A stretch of 64,000 bases of DNA. Origin: an uncultured Collinsella sp. (GTDB lineage Bacteria; Actinomycetota; Coriobacteriia; Coriobacteriales; Coriobacteriaceae). Below, piece by piece: positions 51,569-61,352 of this stretch. Position 1 is the stretch's first letter. Each line of letters begins with the position of its first letter. Below the pieces are notes generated by a model. It worked only from the letters and a program-made list of their open reading frames with translations, was not told the origin of the DNA and searched no databases. Where the stretch lies: the NCBI GenBank assembly GCA_900541645.1, contig UQKQ01000004.1, positions 90,584-154,583 of the forward strand. Reading direction: 5' to 3'. The position numbers were made by a program, and so were the translations under genes.

Positions 51569-51720
51569 AGTGCGGTTACGTGGTTGTTTGCATCTGGTGC
51601 GTTAGGGCCACTGGGTTGTGGCCTTGATCTTGCTGCAAAGCGGTGTTTGGCTGATATTTTGAATGGGAGGGGCTCGTTGTTGCTTACGGGCCTCTTTTTG
51701 TGTTGAGGGGACTTTGGGTT

Positions 51721-53064
51721 ATGGCTAAGCGTTCGGGGTCGTATTCTGTGCCGTTCTTGTTTGATTTGCTTTCGTTTGGTGAGGCTGTGGGGCTTGCTGC
51801 TGATACCGGGCGGATTTCTGGGGATGCTGGTCCTCTGCTCGAGACGGTTGTCGATATGCTCGATGAGCTGGGGCGTCCGGACGAATATTTTGATTGCATT
51901 CAGGTCGCCGGCACCAATGGCAAGACCTCGACTACGCGTTTTTCGGCTGCCATTCTTCGTGGTGAGGGGCTCAAGACCGCGTTGTATACGTCGCCGCAGC
52001 TGGTGCGCTATCCCGAGCGCATGGAGGTCGAGGGACGCGTCGTGAGCGATGAAGCGTTTGCCCGTGGCGTTTCTGCCGCTGTTGAGGCGGGGCGTCGCGT
52101 GAATTCGCACCGTGTGGCGGCGGGGGAGCGCGCCTATACTATCACGCCATTTGACTTGCTGACGGCTGCTGCGCTTGTGGTGTTTGCCGAGGCCGCGGTG
52201 GATGTTGCCGTGCTCGAGGTTGGCATGGGCGGACGCTGGGATGCCACGAGTGCGACCGATCCTGTCGCCGTGGCCATTACGGGCATTGGGCTTGATCACA
52301 CTCGTATTTTGGGCGATACGCTTGAGGCTATTGCGGGGGAGAAGGCTGCGGTTATTAAGCCTGGGCGTTTGGTTGTTTTGGGCGAGGGTACGCATGAGGC
52401 GAGCGTTCAACGCGTGATGGATGCCCGTTGCCGCGAATGCGGTGTGGTGCCGCTTGTGGTGAGCCACGCCACGACTAAGGCGCCGGCGCATGTGGGCGAT
52501 ACGGTGGAGTTTAGCTGCACCACGCCGCGCGCGATTTATACGTCGAGGATGGTTAAGCCGGCGTATCAGCCGCAGAACGCCGCATGCGCGATTATGCTGT
52601 GCGAGGGCTATCTGGGCCGCGAGCTCGACCACGATGCGCTCGACGCTTCGCTTATGGGCTGCCCCACGCCGGGTCGCTTTGATGTGCTGGGAACCGATCC
52701 GCTCAAGCTGATCGACGCGTGCCATAACCCCCAGAGCTGCGAGAACTTTGTGAGCGCGCTGGACGAGATCGATCCGTGCGTAGAGAATCGCCCCACGCTG
52801 CTGTGCGCGGCGTTGGCTGACAAGGACGTGGCGGGCATCGTCGACGTGCTTGTTCCGGCTTTCCCCCGTGTGGTCGTGACCCAGACCGATTCCGATCGTG
52901 CCCTGCCGGCGGAGGAGCTTGCTGCCCTGGTGGACGCCGATAAGCTCACGGGCGTGTACCCCAGCGTTTCCGAGGCCCTCGCAGATTTCGAGGCCGCGGG
53001 CGAGCCCTTCGTAGCGGCCGGCACCATCACCCTGGCCGGCGAAGTGGCCGGCCTGCTGCGCTAG
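51721..53064 (+). CDS. folC: Folylpolyglutamate synthase/dihydrofolate synthase
   Basis: A 447-residue Mur-ligase-family enzyme adding glutamate to folates, and possibly to dihydropteroate. The ATP loop is VAGTNGKTSTTRFSAAI, and VAVLEVGMGGRWDATSATDP and TGIGLDHTRILGDTLEAIAGEKAAVIK are the conserved catalytic blocks. ATG 51721 is taken as start with GAGGGG upstream; the frame extends to 51700. Codon use at its 5' end is unusually G/T-rich. Often follows valS in related genomes, as here. Confidence 0.93.
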   Translation: MAKRSGSYSVPFLFDLLSFGEAVGLAADTGRISGDAGPLLETVVDMLDELGRPDEYFDCIQVAGTNGKTSTTRFSAAILRGEGLKTALYTSPQLVRYPERMEVEGRVVSDEAFARGVSAAVEAGRRVNSHRVAAGERAYTITPFDLLTAAALVVFAEAAVDVAVLEVGMGGRWDATSATDPVAVAITGIGLDHTRILGDTLEAIAGEKAAVIKPGRLVVLGEGTHEASVQRVMDARCRECGVVPLVVSHATTKAPAHVGDTVEFSCTTPRAIYTSRMVKPAYQPQNAACAIMLCEGYLGRELDHDALDASLMGCPTPGRFDVLGTDPLKLIDACHNPQSCENFVSALDEIDPCVENRPTLLCAALADKDVAGIVDVLVPAFPRVVVTQTDSDRALPAEELAALVDADKLTGVYPSVSEALADFEAAGEPFVAAGTITLAGEVAGLLR

Positions 53065-53098
53065 CCCTATTTGCCGGGCAGCTAATTTGGCCTGCTCG

Positions 53099-53256
53099 CC
53101 ACGAAATGGGCCTATCTACTACGTTTAACCGGTTACCCTCGACCACGCCGAGACTTGCGAAATTAAAACCGCAGGTAGATGTCTTGCCGATTTTCAAAAA
53201 AGACCCGCATGGTCGACCCATGCGGGTTAAACGTAGTAAATAACCCGTTTTCGTGG
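53099..53256. repeat. 158-bp inverted-repeat element, copy 1
   Basis: The arms are CCACGAAATGGGCCTATCTA and onward (53099-53130) and the complement ending CCCGTTTTCGTGG (53225-53256), about 32 bases with few mismatches. The inner region holds TTGCGAAATTAAAACCGCAG and GTAGATGTCTT (from 53155), shared with the element at 54618-54777, and a hairpin CCCGCATGG-TCGA-CCCATGCGGG. The arms are unrelated between copies but paired in each. It fills most of the folC-peptidase gap. Confidence 0.75.
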
Positions 53257-53268
53257 CGGCATTAATGT

Positions 53269-53301
53269 AATGTGGCAAAGGGACTGCCCCTTTGCCACAT
53301 T
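53269..53301. repeat. CAAAGGGAC palindrome copy 3
   Basis: AATGTGGCAAAGG pairs with CCTTTGCCACATT around GACTGCC. Relative to copies at 20520 and 29135, one A-T pair of the stem is G-C here on both arms, a compensatory change. It stands between convergent folC and the peptidase gene and may end either transcript. Confidence 0.75.
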
Positions 53302-53303
53302 GG

Positions 53304-54392
53304 CTAGTCTAGGCGGACCGGATCGTGGGGGTAGGCGTTGAGGATCTCGACGCCGGATTCGGTAACCAGGGCAAGGTCTTCGATGCGGACGCCGGTGCGG
53401 CCGGGGAGGTAGATGCCCGGCTCGATAGAGAATGTCATGCCCGGCTCTACGACCTGCTCGTTGACAAGCGAGACGTCGCCCGGCTCGTGGTCCTGCAGGC
53501 CGATCGAGTGTCCCAGGCGATGCGTAAAGTACTGCCCATAGCCCGCTTGCTCAATTACGTCGCGCGCGGCGCGATCCAGGTCGCACATTCGCACGCCCGG
53601 TGCGATAAGCGATTCGGCTGCCTCGTTGGCGCGGCGCACGATGTTGTAGATGCGTGCCGTCTCCTCGTCCGGCTCGCCCCAAAAGAACGTGCGTGTCATG
53701 TCCGAGCAGTAGTTGCGGCGGCGCCCGCCAACGTCGAACAGCACCACGTCGCCGCGCTTGAGTACGGTGTCGTCAGGCTCGTGGTGCGGGTCGCCGGCGT
53801 TGGCGCCAAAGCTTACGATGGGCGGAAAGCTAAAGCCCTCGCAGCCGTGATTGCGGTACAGACCGAGCATCTGGTCGGCAATTTCGCGCTCCGTTACGCC
53901 CTCGTGGACGAACTTGATGGCGTCGGCCATCACGGCGTCGTTAGCGGCCGAGGACGCGCGCATCAGCTCCTGCTCGGCTTCGTCCTTGTGGGCGCGTGCG
54001 ACGGTGACGGCAAAGTCACCCAGGAAGAACTCGCTTGCGGCGTGACGATTCATAAGGGGCATCAAAAAGCCGGAGCGCATAACGGTGTCGATGCCGAGCG
54101 GTTTGGTCGGATCGACCTCGCGAGCGATGGCATCGGTCACGATATCAGTATCGGTGTGGTAGGCCACGCGGGCATTGTCGTACTCGGGCAGCTGATGCAG
54201 GGCGTTGACCAAGATCACGGGCTCGTCATCGCGCGCGAGCAGCACGCCACAAAAACGCTCGAACATATCGGCATAAAAGCCGGTCAGGTAATAAATCGAC
54301 CACGGGTCGTTTACGAGCAGCTGCGCGCCGGGGTGCTGAGCCTCGAGCGCATCGAGCACGCGCGCCACACGCTGGTCATCGACATGTGCCAT
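53304..54392 (-). CDS. M24 family Xaa-Pro peptidase
   Basis: A 362-residue creatinase-fold metallopeptidase that removes residues before proline. The metal ligands lie in VVLFDVGGRRRNYCSDMTRTFFWG, HRLGHSIGLQDHEPG, TFSIEPGIYLPG and GVRIEDLALVTE. The N-terminal ~130 residues form the creatinase N-domain. A GAAAGGATG site precedes the ATG at 54392. No signal peptide, so cytoplasmic. Confidence 0.92.
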   Translation of the reverse strand: MAHVDDQRVARVLDALEAQHPGAQLLVNDPWSIYYLTGFYADMFERFCGVLLARDDEPVILVNALHQLPEYDNARVAYHTDTDIVTDAIAREVDPTKPLGIDTVMRSGFLMPLMNRHAASEFFLGDFAVTVARAHKDEAEQELMRASSAANDAVMADAIKFVHEGVTEREIADQMLGLYRNHGCEGFSFPPIVSFGANAGDPHHEPDDTVLKRGDVVLFDVGGRRRNYCSDMTRTFFWGEPDEETARIYNIVRRANEAAESLIAPGVRMCDLDRAARDVIEQAGYGQYFTHRLGHSIGLQDHEPGDVSLVNEQVVEPGMTFSIEPGIYLPGRTGVRIEDLALVTESGVEILNAYPHDPVRLD

Positions 54393-54446
54393 GAAACATC
54401 CTTTCGCTAAGGTGCCACCATGGTATCCCCAATGCCAGGGTAGTCA

Positions 54447-54610
54447 ATTTGGGACGGGGCTATTTTAGCTGCGTCAAACATGCGGAATGATTTTTCTGGG
54501 ACGGGGATTAAATAATCATTGGGTGTCGAATGATTATTTAATCCCCGTCCCAGAAAAATCATTTGAGCGAACGTTTGGGCAAAAGTAGCCATAAGGGGCC
54601 CGTCCCAAAT
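54447..54610. repeat. Nested palindrome with a perfect 35-bp hairpin
   Basis: An outer pair ATTTGGGACGGG (54447-54458) and CCCGTCCCAAAT (54599-54610) encloses a perfect 35-bp hairpin. Its left arm runs AATGATTTTTCTGGGACGGG (54486-54505) onward to ATAATCATT at 54520, the loop is GGGTGTCG, and the right arm is 54529-54563. Both arm pairs contain GGGACGGGG, so one may derive from the other. It lies upstream of the peptidase gene, whose promoter must be nearby. Confidence 0.75.
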
Positions 54611-54617
54611 GGTCTGC

Positions 54618-54777
54618 TTTCAAAAGTATGGCGGATTACGGGGCTGGACTTGTATTACTTGACCATAGGAATTAACGCGAAATTAAAACCGCAGGTAGAA
54701 GTCTTATCAAAAATCGAAAAGTGCCGGTATGGATGGGGGTCTCCGAATCGGCCCCGTAATCCGGCATAGTTTTGAAA
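54618..54777. repeat. 160-bp inverted-repeat element, copy 2
   Basis: The arms TTTCAAAAGTATGGCGGATT and onward (54618-54644) and GCCCCGTAATCCGGCATAGT and onward (to 54777) pair over about 27 bases with two mismatches. At the same internal offset as copy 1 it carries GCGAAATTAAAACCGCAGG followed by TAGAAGTCTT (from 54677). Length and core position match copy 1, the arms do not. Confidence 0.75.
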
Positions 54778-54819
54778 TGGCACTAAAGTAGGCACAAGCT
54801 AAATTCCAATCCCAAGGCA

Positions 54820-54885
54820 AGTTGCGGTGGAATAGTTCCTGGATGCCGGGGTTTGGCGGAAATCAGGAACTATTTCACCGCAATT
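54820..54885. repeat. Palindromic intergenic element, AGTTGCGGTG family, copy 3
   Basis: AGTTGCGGTGGAATAGTTCC at 54820 pairs with CAGGAACTATTTCACCGCAA ending near 54885. The outer ~15 bases equal copies at 209 and 20963; the inner GTTCCTG is unique. With the two elements before it, nearly the whole 54393-54943 gap consists of stacked palindromes. It lies just downstream of the DUF1667 stop on the minus strand. Confidence 0.75.
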
Positions 54886-54943
54886 GAGGAGGGGCGGGGT
54901 GGATGGCGGGGTAGTTAAAAGAGCTGAGTCCTAAATTAGTTGC

Positions 54944-55342
54944 TTAAGCTGGGTCGATGTCCATGCTGGCGATGAGGTCGATGCCCGTGTTGAGGAGGTC
55001 TTCTAACACGACGTCGCCCATGCGGATGGGGGCTTCGATGACCAGGCCGCGGATGAGGTCCATGGCCTGGGCGTGGAGCGCCAGCGGGATGGCTTCGGCC
55101 GTGCGCACGGGCAGCAGCGCCTCGTCGCTGCCGGATACGGCTACGGTAGTGGTGAGCACGCGCATGGGGCAGGTGAGCTCCTGATGCGCGAACGTATCGC
55201 CGCGCGGGCAGCTGTTGCCGGTCACGGAGCGCACCTCTACTACGGCGCCGTCTGCGCTGCGCTCTACCTCCACGGTCAGGAGGCACTCGGATGGGCAGGT
55301 GGTGCAGTTGAACTGCAGCGTCTCGATCGTGTTTGTGCTCAT
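54944..55342 (-). CDS. DUF1667 domain protein
   Basis: A 132-residue DUF1667 (COG3862) protein. The N-terminal half has FNCTTCPSECLLTVE and then SCPRGDTFAHQELTCP, a cysteine set suited to a metal or Fe-S centre. Such proteins are regularly encoded behind GlpA-like and FAD/NAD oxidoreductase genes, as here, suggesting a small third subunit. Biochemical function is not established. The start at 55342 has GAGGAGG nine bases upstream, overlapping the end of the upstream gene region by a 4-base gap. Confidence 0.88.
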   Translation of the reverse strand: MSTNTIETLQFNCTTCPSECLLTVEVERSADGAVVEVRSVTGNSCPRGDTFAHQELTCPMRVLTTTVAVSGSDEALLPVRTAEAIPLALHAQAMDLIRGLVIEAPIRMGDVVLEDLLNTGIDLIASMDIDPA

Positions 55343-55346
55343 GGCC

Positions 55347-56738
55347 TTACGCCTCCTCAACGGGATCGACGGACAGGACAATCTCGCTAACACCCAGGTC
55401 GAGTGCGCGCTGAATCGCCTTTGCCGGCAGCGGGAAGCTCTCCATTACGCTCGGTTTAAACGGGCGGACCTTGCCTGCAAACAGTTCCTCGTCGCCTGCC
55501 AGAATGCGCACGCGGGCGGCATCGACCGGTCGGCGTACGCGGAAGTTGAGTTTGGTGAGTGTCACAGCCGTAATGCGTCCCGGCAGTGCGTAGCCTGCAA
55601 TGCCGGCGGGGGAGACCGTGAGCTGGCAGCTCGCGCCCGTCTCGACATCCGCGCTGCCACCCAGCGCGTACGCCGCCGCAGCCGCACCGGCGCGCTCGGA
55701 CTCGGTCGTCACGTTGTCGGCCAGATCGTGCACGTGCAGTACGTTGCCGCAGGCAAAGATGCCCGGCACGCCCGTTTGCAGGCTCTGATCAACCACGGCG
55801 CCGCGCGTGCGTGGATCAAGCTCAACGCCCGCGCCCACTGAAAGCTCGTTCTCGGGAATCAGACCAACCGAAAGCAGCAGCGTGTCGCACGGAACAACGC
55901 GCTCGGTTCCCGGAATGGGCGCCAGGCTCTCGTCGACCTGACTCACCTCGACGGCCTCCACGCGATCGTGTCCGATCACGCGCGTGACGGTGGTGGACAG
56001 GTGCAGCGGAATGCCAAAGTCGTCCAGGCAGTTCTTGACGTTGCGGCGCAGACCGTTGGCGTACGGCATGAGCTCGTACACGCCCTCGACTGATATTCCC
56101 TCGAGCGTGCAGCGGCGCGCCATGATAAGTCCGATGTCGCCCGAGCCCAAAATGACGGCACGCGAGCCGGGCTTGAGATTTTCGATATTGATGTATCGCT
56201 GCGCCAGGCCCGCCGTAAACACGCCGGCGGGACGGCTGCCGGGGATCTTGATCTCGCTGCGTGTGCGCTCGCGGCATCCCATGGCAAGGACGACCGCACG
56301 CCCGGTGAGCTGAAGCATGCCGGTACGGCTCATGAGCGTGACGGTATGGACTGCGGTGGCTCCCGCGGTCTTGTCCGCATTCAGCGTGCCCACAGCCTCG
56401 CCCCCGTCCGAATCGATCTCAATCACCATACTGCCCAAGAACAGCGCAATGTCGGTCGCGCGCACCTGGTCGATAAAGCGCTGCGCGTACTCGGGACCGG
56501 TGAGCTCCTGCTTAAAGTGCGAAAGGCCAAAACCCGGGTGGATGCACTGGCGCAGGATGCCGCCCAGATGCTGCTCGCGCTCCACGATGGCCACGTGGGC
56601 GCCGGCCTTATGCGCGGCAAGCGCAGCCGCCATGCCGGCAGGTCCGCCGCCGATAACAACCACGTCGAAGGCCTGCGTCTGCACCGCCTCGGTAGCTCCG
56701 GCATCCGCGCGTCCGTCGCGCATATCAAGCGTCGCCAT
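55347..56738 (-). CDS. NAD(P)/FAD-dependent oxidoreductase
   Basis: A 463-residue pyridine nucleotide-disulfide-type flavoprotein. The FAD dinucleotide fold is VVVIGGGPAGMAAALAAHKAG (about 27-47), and a second nucleotide fold AVILGSGDIGLIMARR lies in the middle. FACGNVLHVHDLADNVTTE near 330 is the second FAD contact. Residues CIHPGFGLSHFKQE resemble those of sarcosine-oxidase-like subunits. It is the middle gene of the GlpA-like/this/DUF1667 operon and probably takes electrons from the GlpA-like subunit. Confidence 0.88.
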   Translation of the reverse strand: MATLDMRDGRADAGATEAVQTQAFDVVVIGGGPAGMAAALAAHKAGAHVAIVEREQHLGGILRQCIHPGFGLSHFKQELTGPEYAQRFIDQVRATDIALFLGSMVIEIDSDGGEAVGTLNADKTAGATAVHTVTLMSRTGMLQLTGRAVVLAMGCRERTRSEIKIPGSRPAGVFTAGLAQRYINIENLKPGSRAVILGSGDIGLIMARRCTLEGISVEGVYELMPYANGLRRNVKNCLDDFGIPLHLSTTVTRVIGHDRVEAVEVSQVDESLAPIPGTERVVPCDTLLLSVGLIPENELSVGAGVELDPRTRGAVVDQSLQTGVPGIFACGNVLHVHDLADNVTTESERAGAAAAAYALGGSADVETGASCQLTVSPAGIAGYALPGRITAVTLTKLNFRVRRPVDAARVRILAGDEELFAGKVRPFKPSVMESFPLPAKAIQRALDLGVSEIVLSVDPVEEA

Positions 56739-56739
56739 C

Positions 56740-58197
56740 CTAGCGCACTCCCTTAAGCGGTCCCTCTACCAGCCAAGAACCGGCATCCTCCAACAGCACC
56801 TCGCTGGGGTCGCAGCCCAGCTCGCGTGCCAGGATTGCCACCACGCGGCTCTGGCAAAAGCCGCTCTGGCACCGACCCATGCCGGCACGACAGCGGCGCT
56901 TGACGCCCTCGACCGAAACCGCACCCGGGCGGCGTCGGATCGTGGCCACGATCTCGGCCTCGGGCACCGTCTCGCAGCGGCAGACGATCTGCCCCCACGC
57001 GGGGTCGGACTCAATGAGCTCTTGCTTGCGTGCAAGCGGTGCGCGGTCAAAATCGTCCGGCGCATGGCGAATCGGGTCCCAATCGTCCCGTTCGCGCAGG
57101 GCTACGCCGGCATCGCGCAGCGCCTGCTCCATGCGATCGGCGATGGCTGGCGCGCTCGCCACGCCCGGCGACTGAATGCCCGCGGCCTGGAACAGCCCCG
57201 AAACCACGGCCGACTGCCCAATAAAGAAGTCGTTCGTTCCCTTAATGACCGGACGCCCGCCGGCAAACGCCCGCACCACGCGACGCGTGTCCAAATCGGG
57301 TACTAACTTGCGTGCGCCGTCCAGCAACGCGTTGACATCGTTCGCATAGGTCTGCGTGTCGCCTGGCTCGCGCACGGCGGCGGTCGCGGTAATCACGGTA
57401 TTGCCATGTACGGTGCCCGTGACGATAACGCCCTTGGACACCGGCGTGGGAACAGGGTAGAGCGGCATGAGCGCACGCGACTCCTTGTCCAGCACTACGA
57501 TGTTGCCCTGGCGCCAGACCATCTGGAACTCCTCGGCGCCCGCCATATGCGAGATGTCTGCGGCACCGTTGCCCGCGGCGTTGATCAGGTAACGGCAACG
57601 CACATCGCCGGCGGGCGTCACCAGCGTAAAGCGCGCGGCTCCGTCATCCGAGTCGGCGACTTCAATGGCTTCCACCGGCGCGGACCGCATAAACGTGACG
57701 CCGTTGGCGACCGCGTTCTCCAGCGCGGCGATGGCGACCTCAAACGGGTCGACGTAACCGGTCGAAGGGCACCACAGCGCGCATGCTGCGTCGGCGCTCG
57801 CGCGCGGTTCCAGCTCGTGGATGTGCTCGGGGCCGATAATCGACAGCGCGGGCACGCCGTTGGCCAGGCCATTCTGGCGCAGCTTCTCCAGGTGCGCGCG
57901 GTCTTCGTCGTTGAAACCCAGCACCATCGACCCGGTGCGACGGAACAAAAATCCCAGCTCCTGGGCCCACGTGCCATATAGCTCGCAGCCGCGGGCGTTG
58001 ACCTGCGCCTTTACCGTGCCCGGAGCCGGATCGTAGCCGGCGTGCACCAGGCCGCCGTTGGCCTTCGATGCACCCCGCGCGATATCGTTGGCCGCCTCGA
58101 CCACGCAAATGGACAAGTCGTAGCGCGCGAGCTGCCGCGCGATGGCGCACCCGGTGATGCCCGCGCCCACAATTGCGATATCAAACGTTTCTGCCAC
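56740..58197 (-). CDS. GlpA-like FAD-dependent dehydrogenase with C-terminal [2Fe-2S] domain
   Basis: A 485-residue DAO-family flavoprotein. FDIAIVGAGITGCAIARQLARYDLSICVVEAAND is the FAD fold, followed by GASKANGGLVHAGYDP. The C-terminus has the BFD-like [2Fe-2S] cysteines VCRCETVPEAEI and CRAGMGRCQSGFC, as in GlpA. The best guess is glycerol-3-phosphate oxidation; 2-hydroxyglutarate-like substrates are an alternative. One base separates it from the next gene. A TTGAC-N5-GTCAA palindrome (58215-58229) lies just upstream and may bind a regulator. Confidence 0.85.
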   Translation of the reverse strand: MAETFDIAIVGAGITGCAIARQLARYDLSICVVEAANDIARGASKANGGLVHAGYDPAPGTVKAQVNARGCELYGTWAQELGFLFRRTGSMVLGFNDEDRAHLEKLRQNGLANGVPALSIIGPEHIHELEPRASADAACALWCPSTGYVDPFEVAIAALENAVANGVTFMRSAPVEAIEVADSDDGAARFTLVTPAGDVRCRYLINAAGNGAADISHMAGAEEFQMVWRQGNIVVLDKESRALMPLYPVPTPVSKGVIVTGTVHGNTVITATAAVREPGDTQTYANDVNALLDGARKLVPDLDTRRVVRAFAGGRPVIKGTNDFFIGQSAVVSGLFQAAGIQSPGVASAPAIADRMEQALRDAGVALRERDDWDPIRHAPDDFDRAPLARKQELIESDPAWGQIVCRCETVPEAEIVATIRRRPGAVSVEGVKRRCRAGMGRCQSGFCQSRVVAILARELGCDPSEVLLEDAGSWLVEGPLKGVR

Positions 58198-58365
58198 GGT
58201 GCCTCCCAGACGAGTTGACAGGCCGTCAATAGGACTATCCTACGGTCTGCACACCCCCAGTGCAGCGGCAATGCGGCGAACAGCCCCGCTGCATCCGCCA
58301 ACGGCAGGCGAGGGGAGACTCAGTAACGTCGACAATCTTGCCTGCCAGCTCTGGTCTCGGAGATT

Positions 58366-58826
58366 TGTCTCGATCTGTAACATCTGGGACTGTTTTTGCC
58401 GAGTTGTTGTTACAGAATGAGACATTCGGCCTGGACGTTTTCCTTTGTCTCAATCTGTAACAGTAAGAGGGGTTTTGGGGTCCAAGATGTTACAGATCGA
58501 GATTTAAAGTCAGGGAGAGATTCTTCTGTCTCGATCTGTAACATCTAGGGACCGTTTTGGGGTCTAGATGTTACAAATTTAGATGAACCTATCAGTCGGT
58601 TTCGAATGTCTAAATCTGTAACGGTTAGACCTGTTTTTGCCGAGTTCTTGTCACAGATTGAGATATTGAGATTGGACGTTTTCCTTTGTCTTGATCTGTA
58701 ACAGTAAGAGGGGTTTTGGGGCCCAAGATGTTACAGATTGAGACGTTAGTCTGGCGGGTCCTCCGTTTGTCTCGATCTGTAACATCTAGACCCGGATTCC
58801 GCCTCCATCTGTTACAGATTGAGATG
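58366..58826. repeat. Array of twelve 17-bp sites in alternating orientation
   Basis: The consensus TGTTACAGATYGAGACA occurs twelve times, alternately inverted and direct, starting at 58366, 58408, 58446, 58488, 58527, 58569, 58607, 58649, 58687, 58729, 58768 and 58810. Steps alternate strictly between 42 and 38-39 bases, giving 25-base and 21-22-base spacers. Every site has its partner exactly 241 bases away, and spacers match across that distance (for example GTAAGAGGGGTTTTGGGG at 58463 and 58704). So three ~80-bp units were tandemly duplicated. The flanks 58198-58365 and 58827-58925 hold promoter sequence for the genes on either side. Confidence 0.9.
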
Positions 58827-58925
58827 TTTGTGTCCGCGCCAGCCCCGCGCCTAGCCGTGGTCCCATATAAACAAACCCCGTGGTAAACTTGACCGAACTA
58901 TAAATATTCCGAAAGGTACACCTCA

Positions 58926-59357
58926 ATGTCCAAGTACATCTCCGAGCTCATGTCGCCGCAGCTTATGGGCGTCGTCTATGCCTTCGTTGGCTTTATCATC
59001 GCCCTGTATGTGCTGTCGGTCGTCTATGTGTTCATCGACGCTCGCCGCCGCGGCGCCAGCGCCTACGTGGCATGGGGCATCATCGCCCTCATCCCGTTTG
59101 TGGGTCTCATCGCCTACCTGGTCCTGCGCCCGCACTCCTACGCGTCCGACCGCGAGGAGCAGGAGCTGGACATGGCCCTGCGCGAGCGCCAGCTTGCCCA
59201 GTACGGCACCTGCCCGCAGTGCGGCGCGCCCATCGAGAAGGATTTCGTCGTCTGCCCGGTGTGCGATACGCAGGTTCGCAACGTGTGCCCCAGCTGCCAT
59301 CGCCCGCTCGATGCGCACTGGAAGGTCTGCCCCTACTGCCGAACTCGCATCCAGTAA
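58926..59357 (+). CDS. Membrane protein with C-terminal double zinc ribbon
   Basis: A 143-residue protein with two hydrophobic segments (about 14-37 and 47-67), an acidic/basic linker and two zinc ribbons: CPQCGAPIEKDFVVCPVC and CPSCHRPLDAHWKVCPYC. Such phospholipase-D-nuclease-N-like plus ribbon proteins are common in Actinobacteria; the function is unknown. A CCGAAAGG site precedes the ATG. It lies right after the repeat array and before thrS. Confidence 0.8.
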   Translation: MSKYISELMSPQLMGVVYAFVGFIIALYVLSVVYVFIDARRRGASAYVAWGIIALIPFVGLIAYLVLRPHSYASDREEQELDMALRERQLAQYGTCPQCGAPIEKDFVVCPVCDTQVRNVCPSCHRPLDAHWKVCPYCRTRIQ

Positions 59358-59435
59358 CGCATCCATCGCCGGGCCGGCCGCAAGCCACGCGCGCCCCGCA
59401 GCCCCGCCCCACACGATGAAGCATGCGTAGAAAAT

Positions 59436-59466
59436 CGCCCGCCGTGCCATTAAGGTGCGGCGGGCG
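59436..59466 (+). terminator. Hairpin before the thrS promoter
   Basis: CGCCCGCCG (59436-59444) pairs perfectly with CGGCGGGCG (59458-59466), with CC/GG inside. The T run is weak; it probably ends the zinc-ribbon transcript. Confidence 0.6.
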
Positions 59467-59467
59467 C

Positions 59468-59495
59468 TTGTATACCAAGGCAACCTGCCTATAAT
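59468..59495 (+). promoter_or_regulatory. Promoter of thrS
   Basis: TTGTAT (59468-59473), a 16-base spacer and a perfect TATAAT (59490-59495), 70 bases before the thrS start. Confidence 0.75.
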
Positions 59496-59565
59496 GATGC
59501 AAGTCAAAAACGCCGAGCGCATCGCACGCACTTGCAGCAGGCATCCGAGAGGAGAAAACATACCC

Positions 59566-61329
<1,764 letters not shown>

Positions 61330-61352
61330 CACAAACCATACAAGAATTAACA

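Noticed and set aside
58366..58826. CRISPR array
   Set aside because: The repeats alternate in orientation, the spacers are 21-25 bases and similar to each other, and no cas gene is near.
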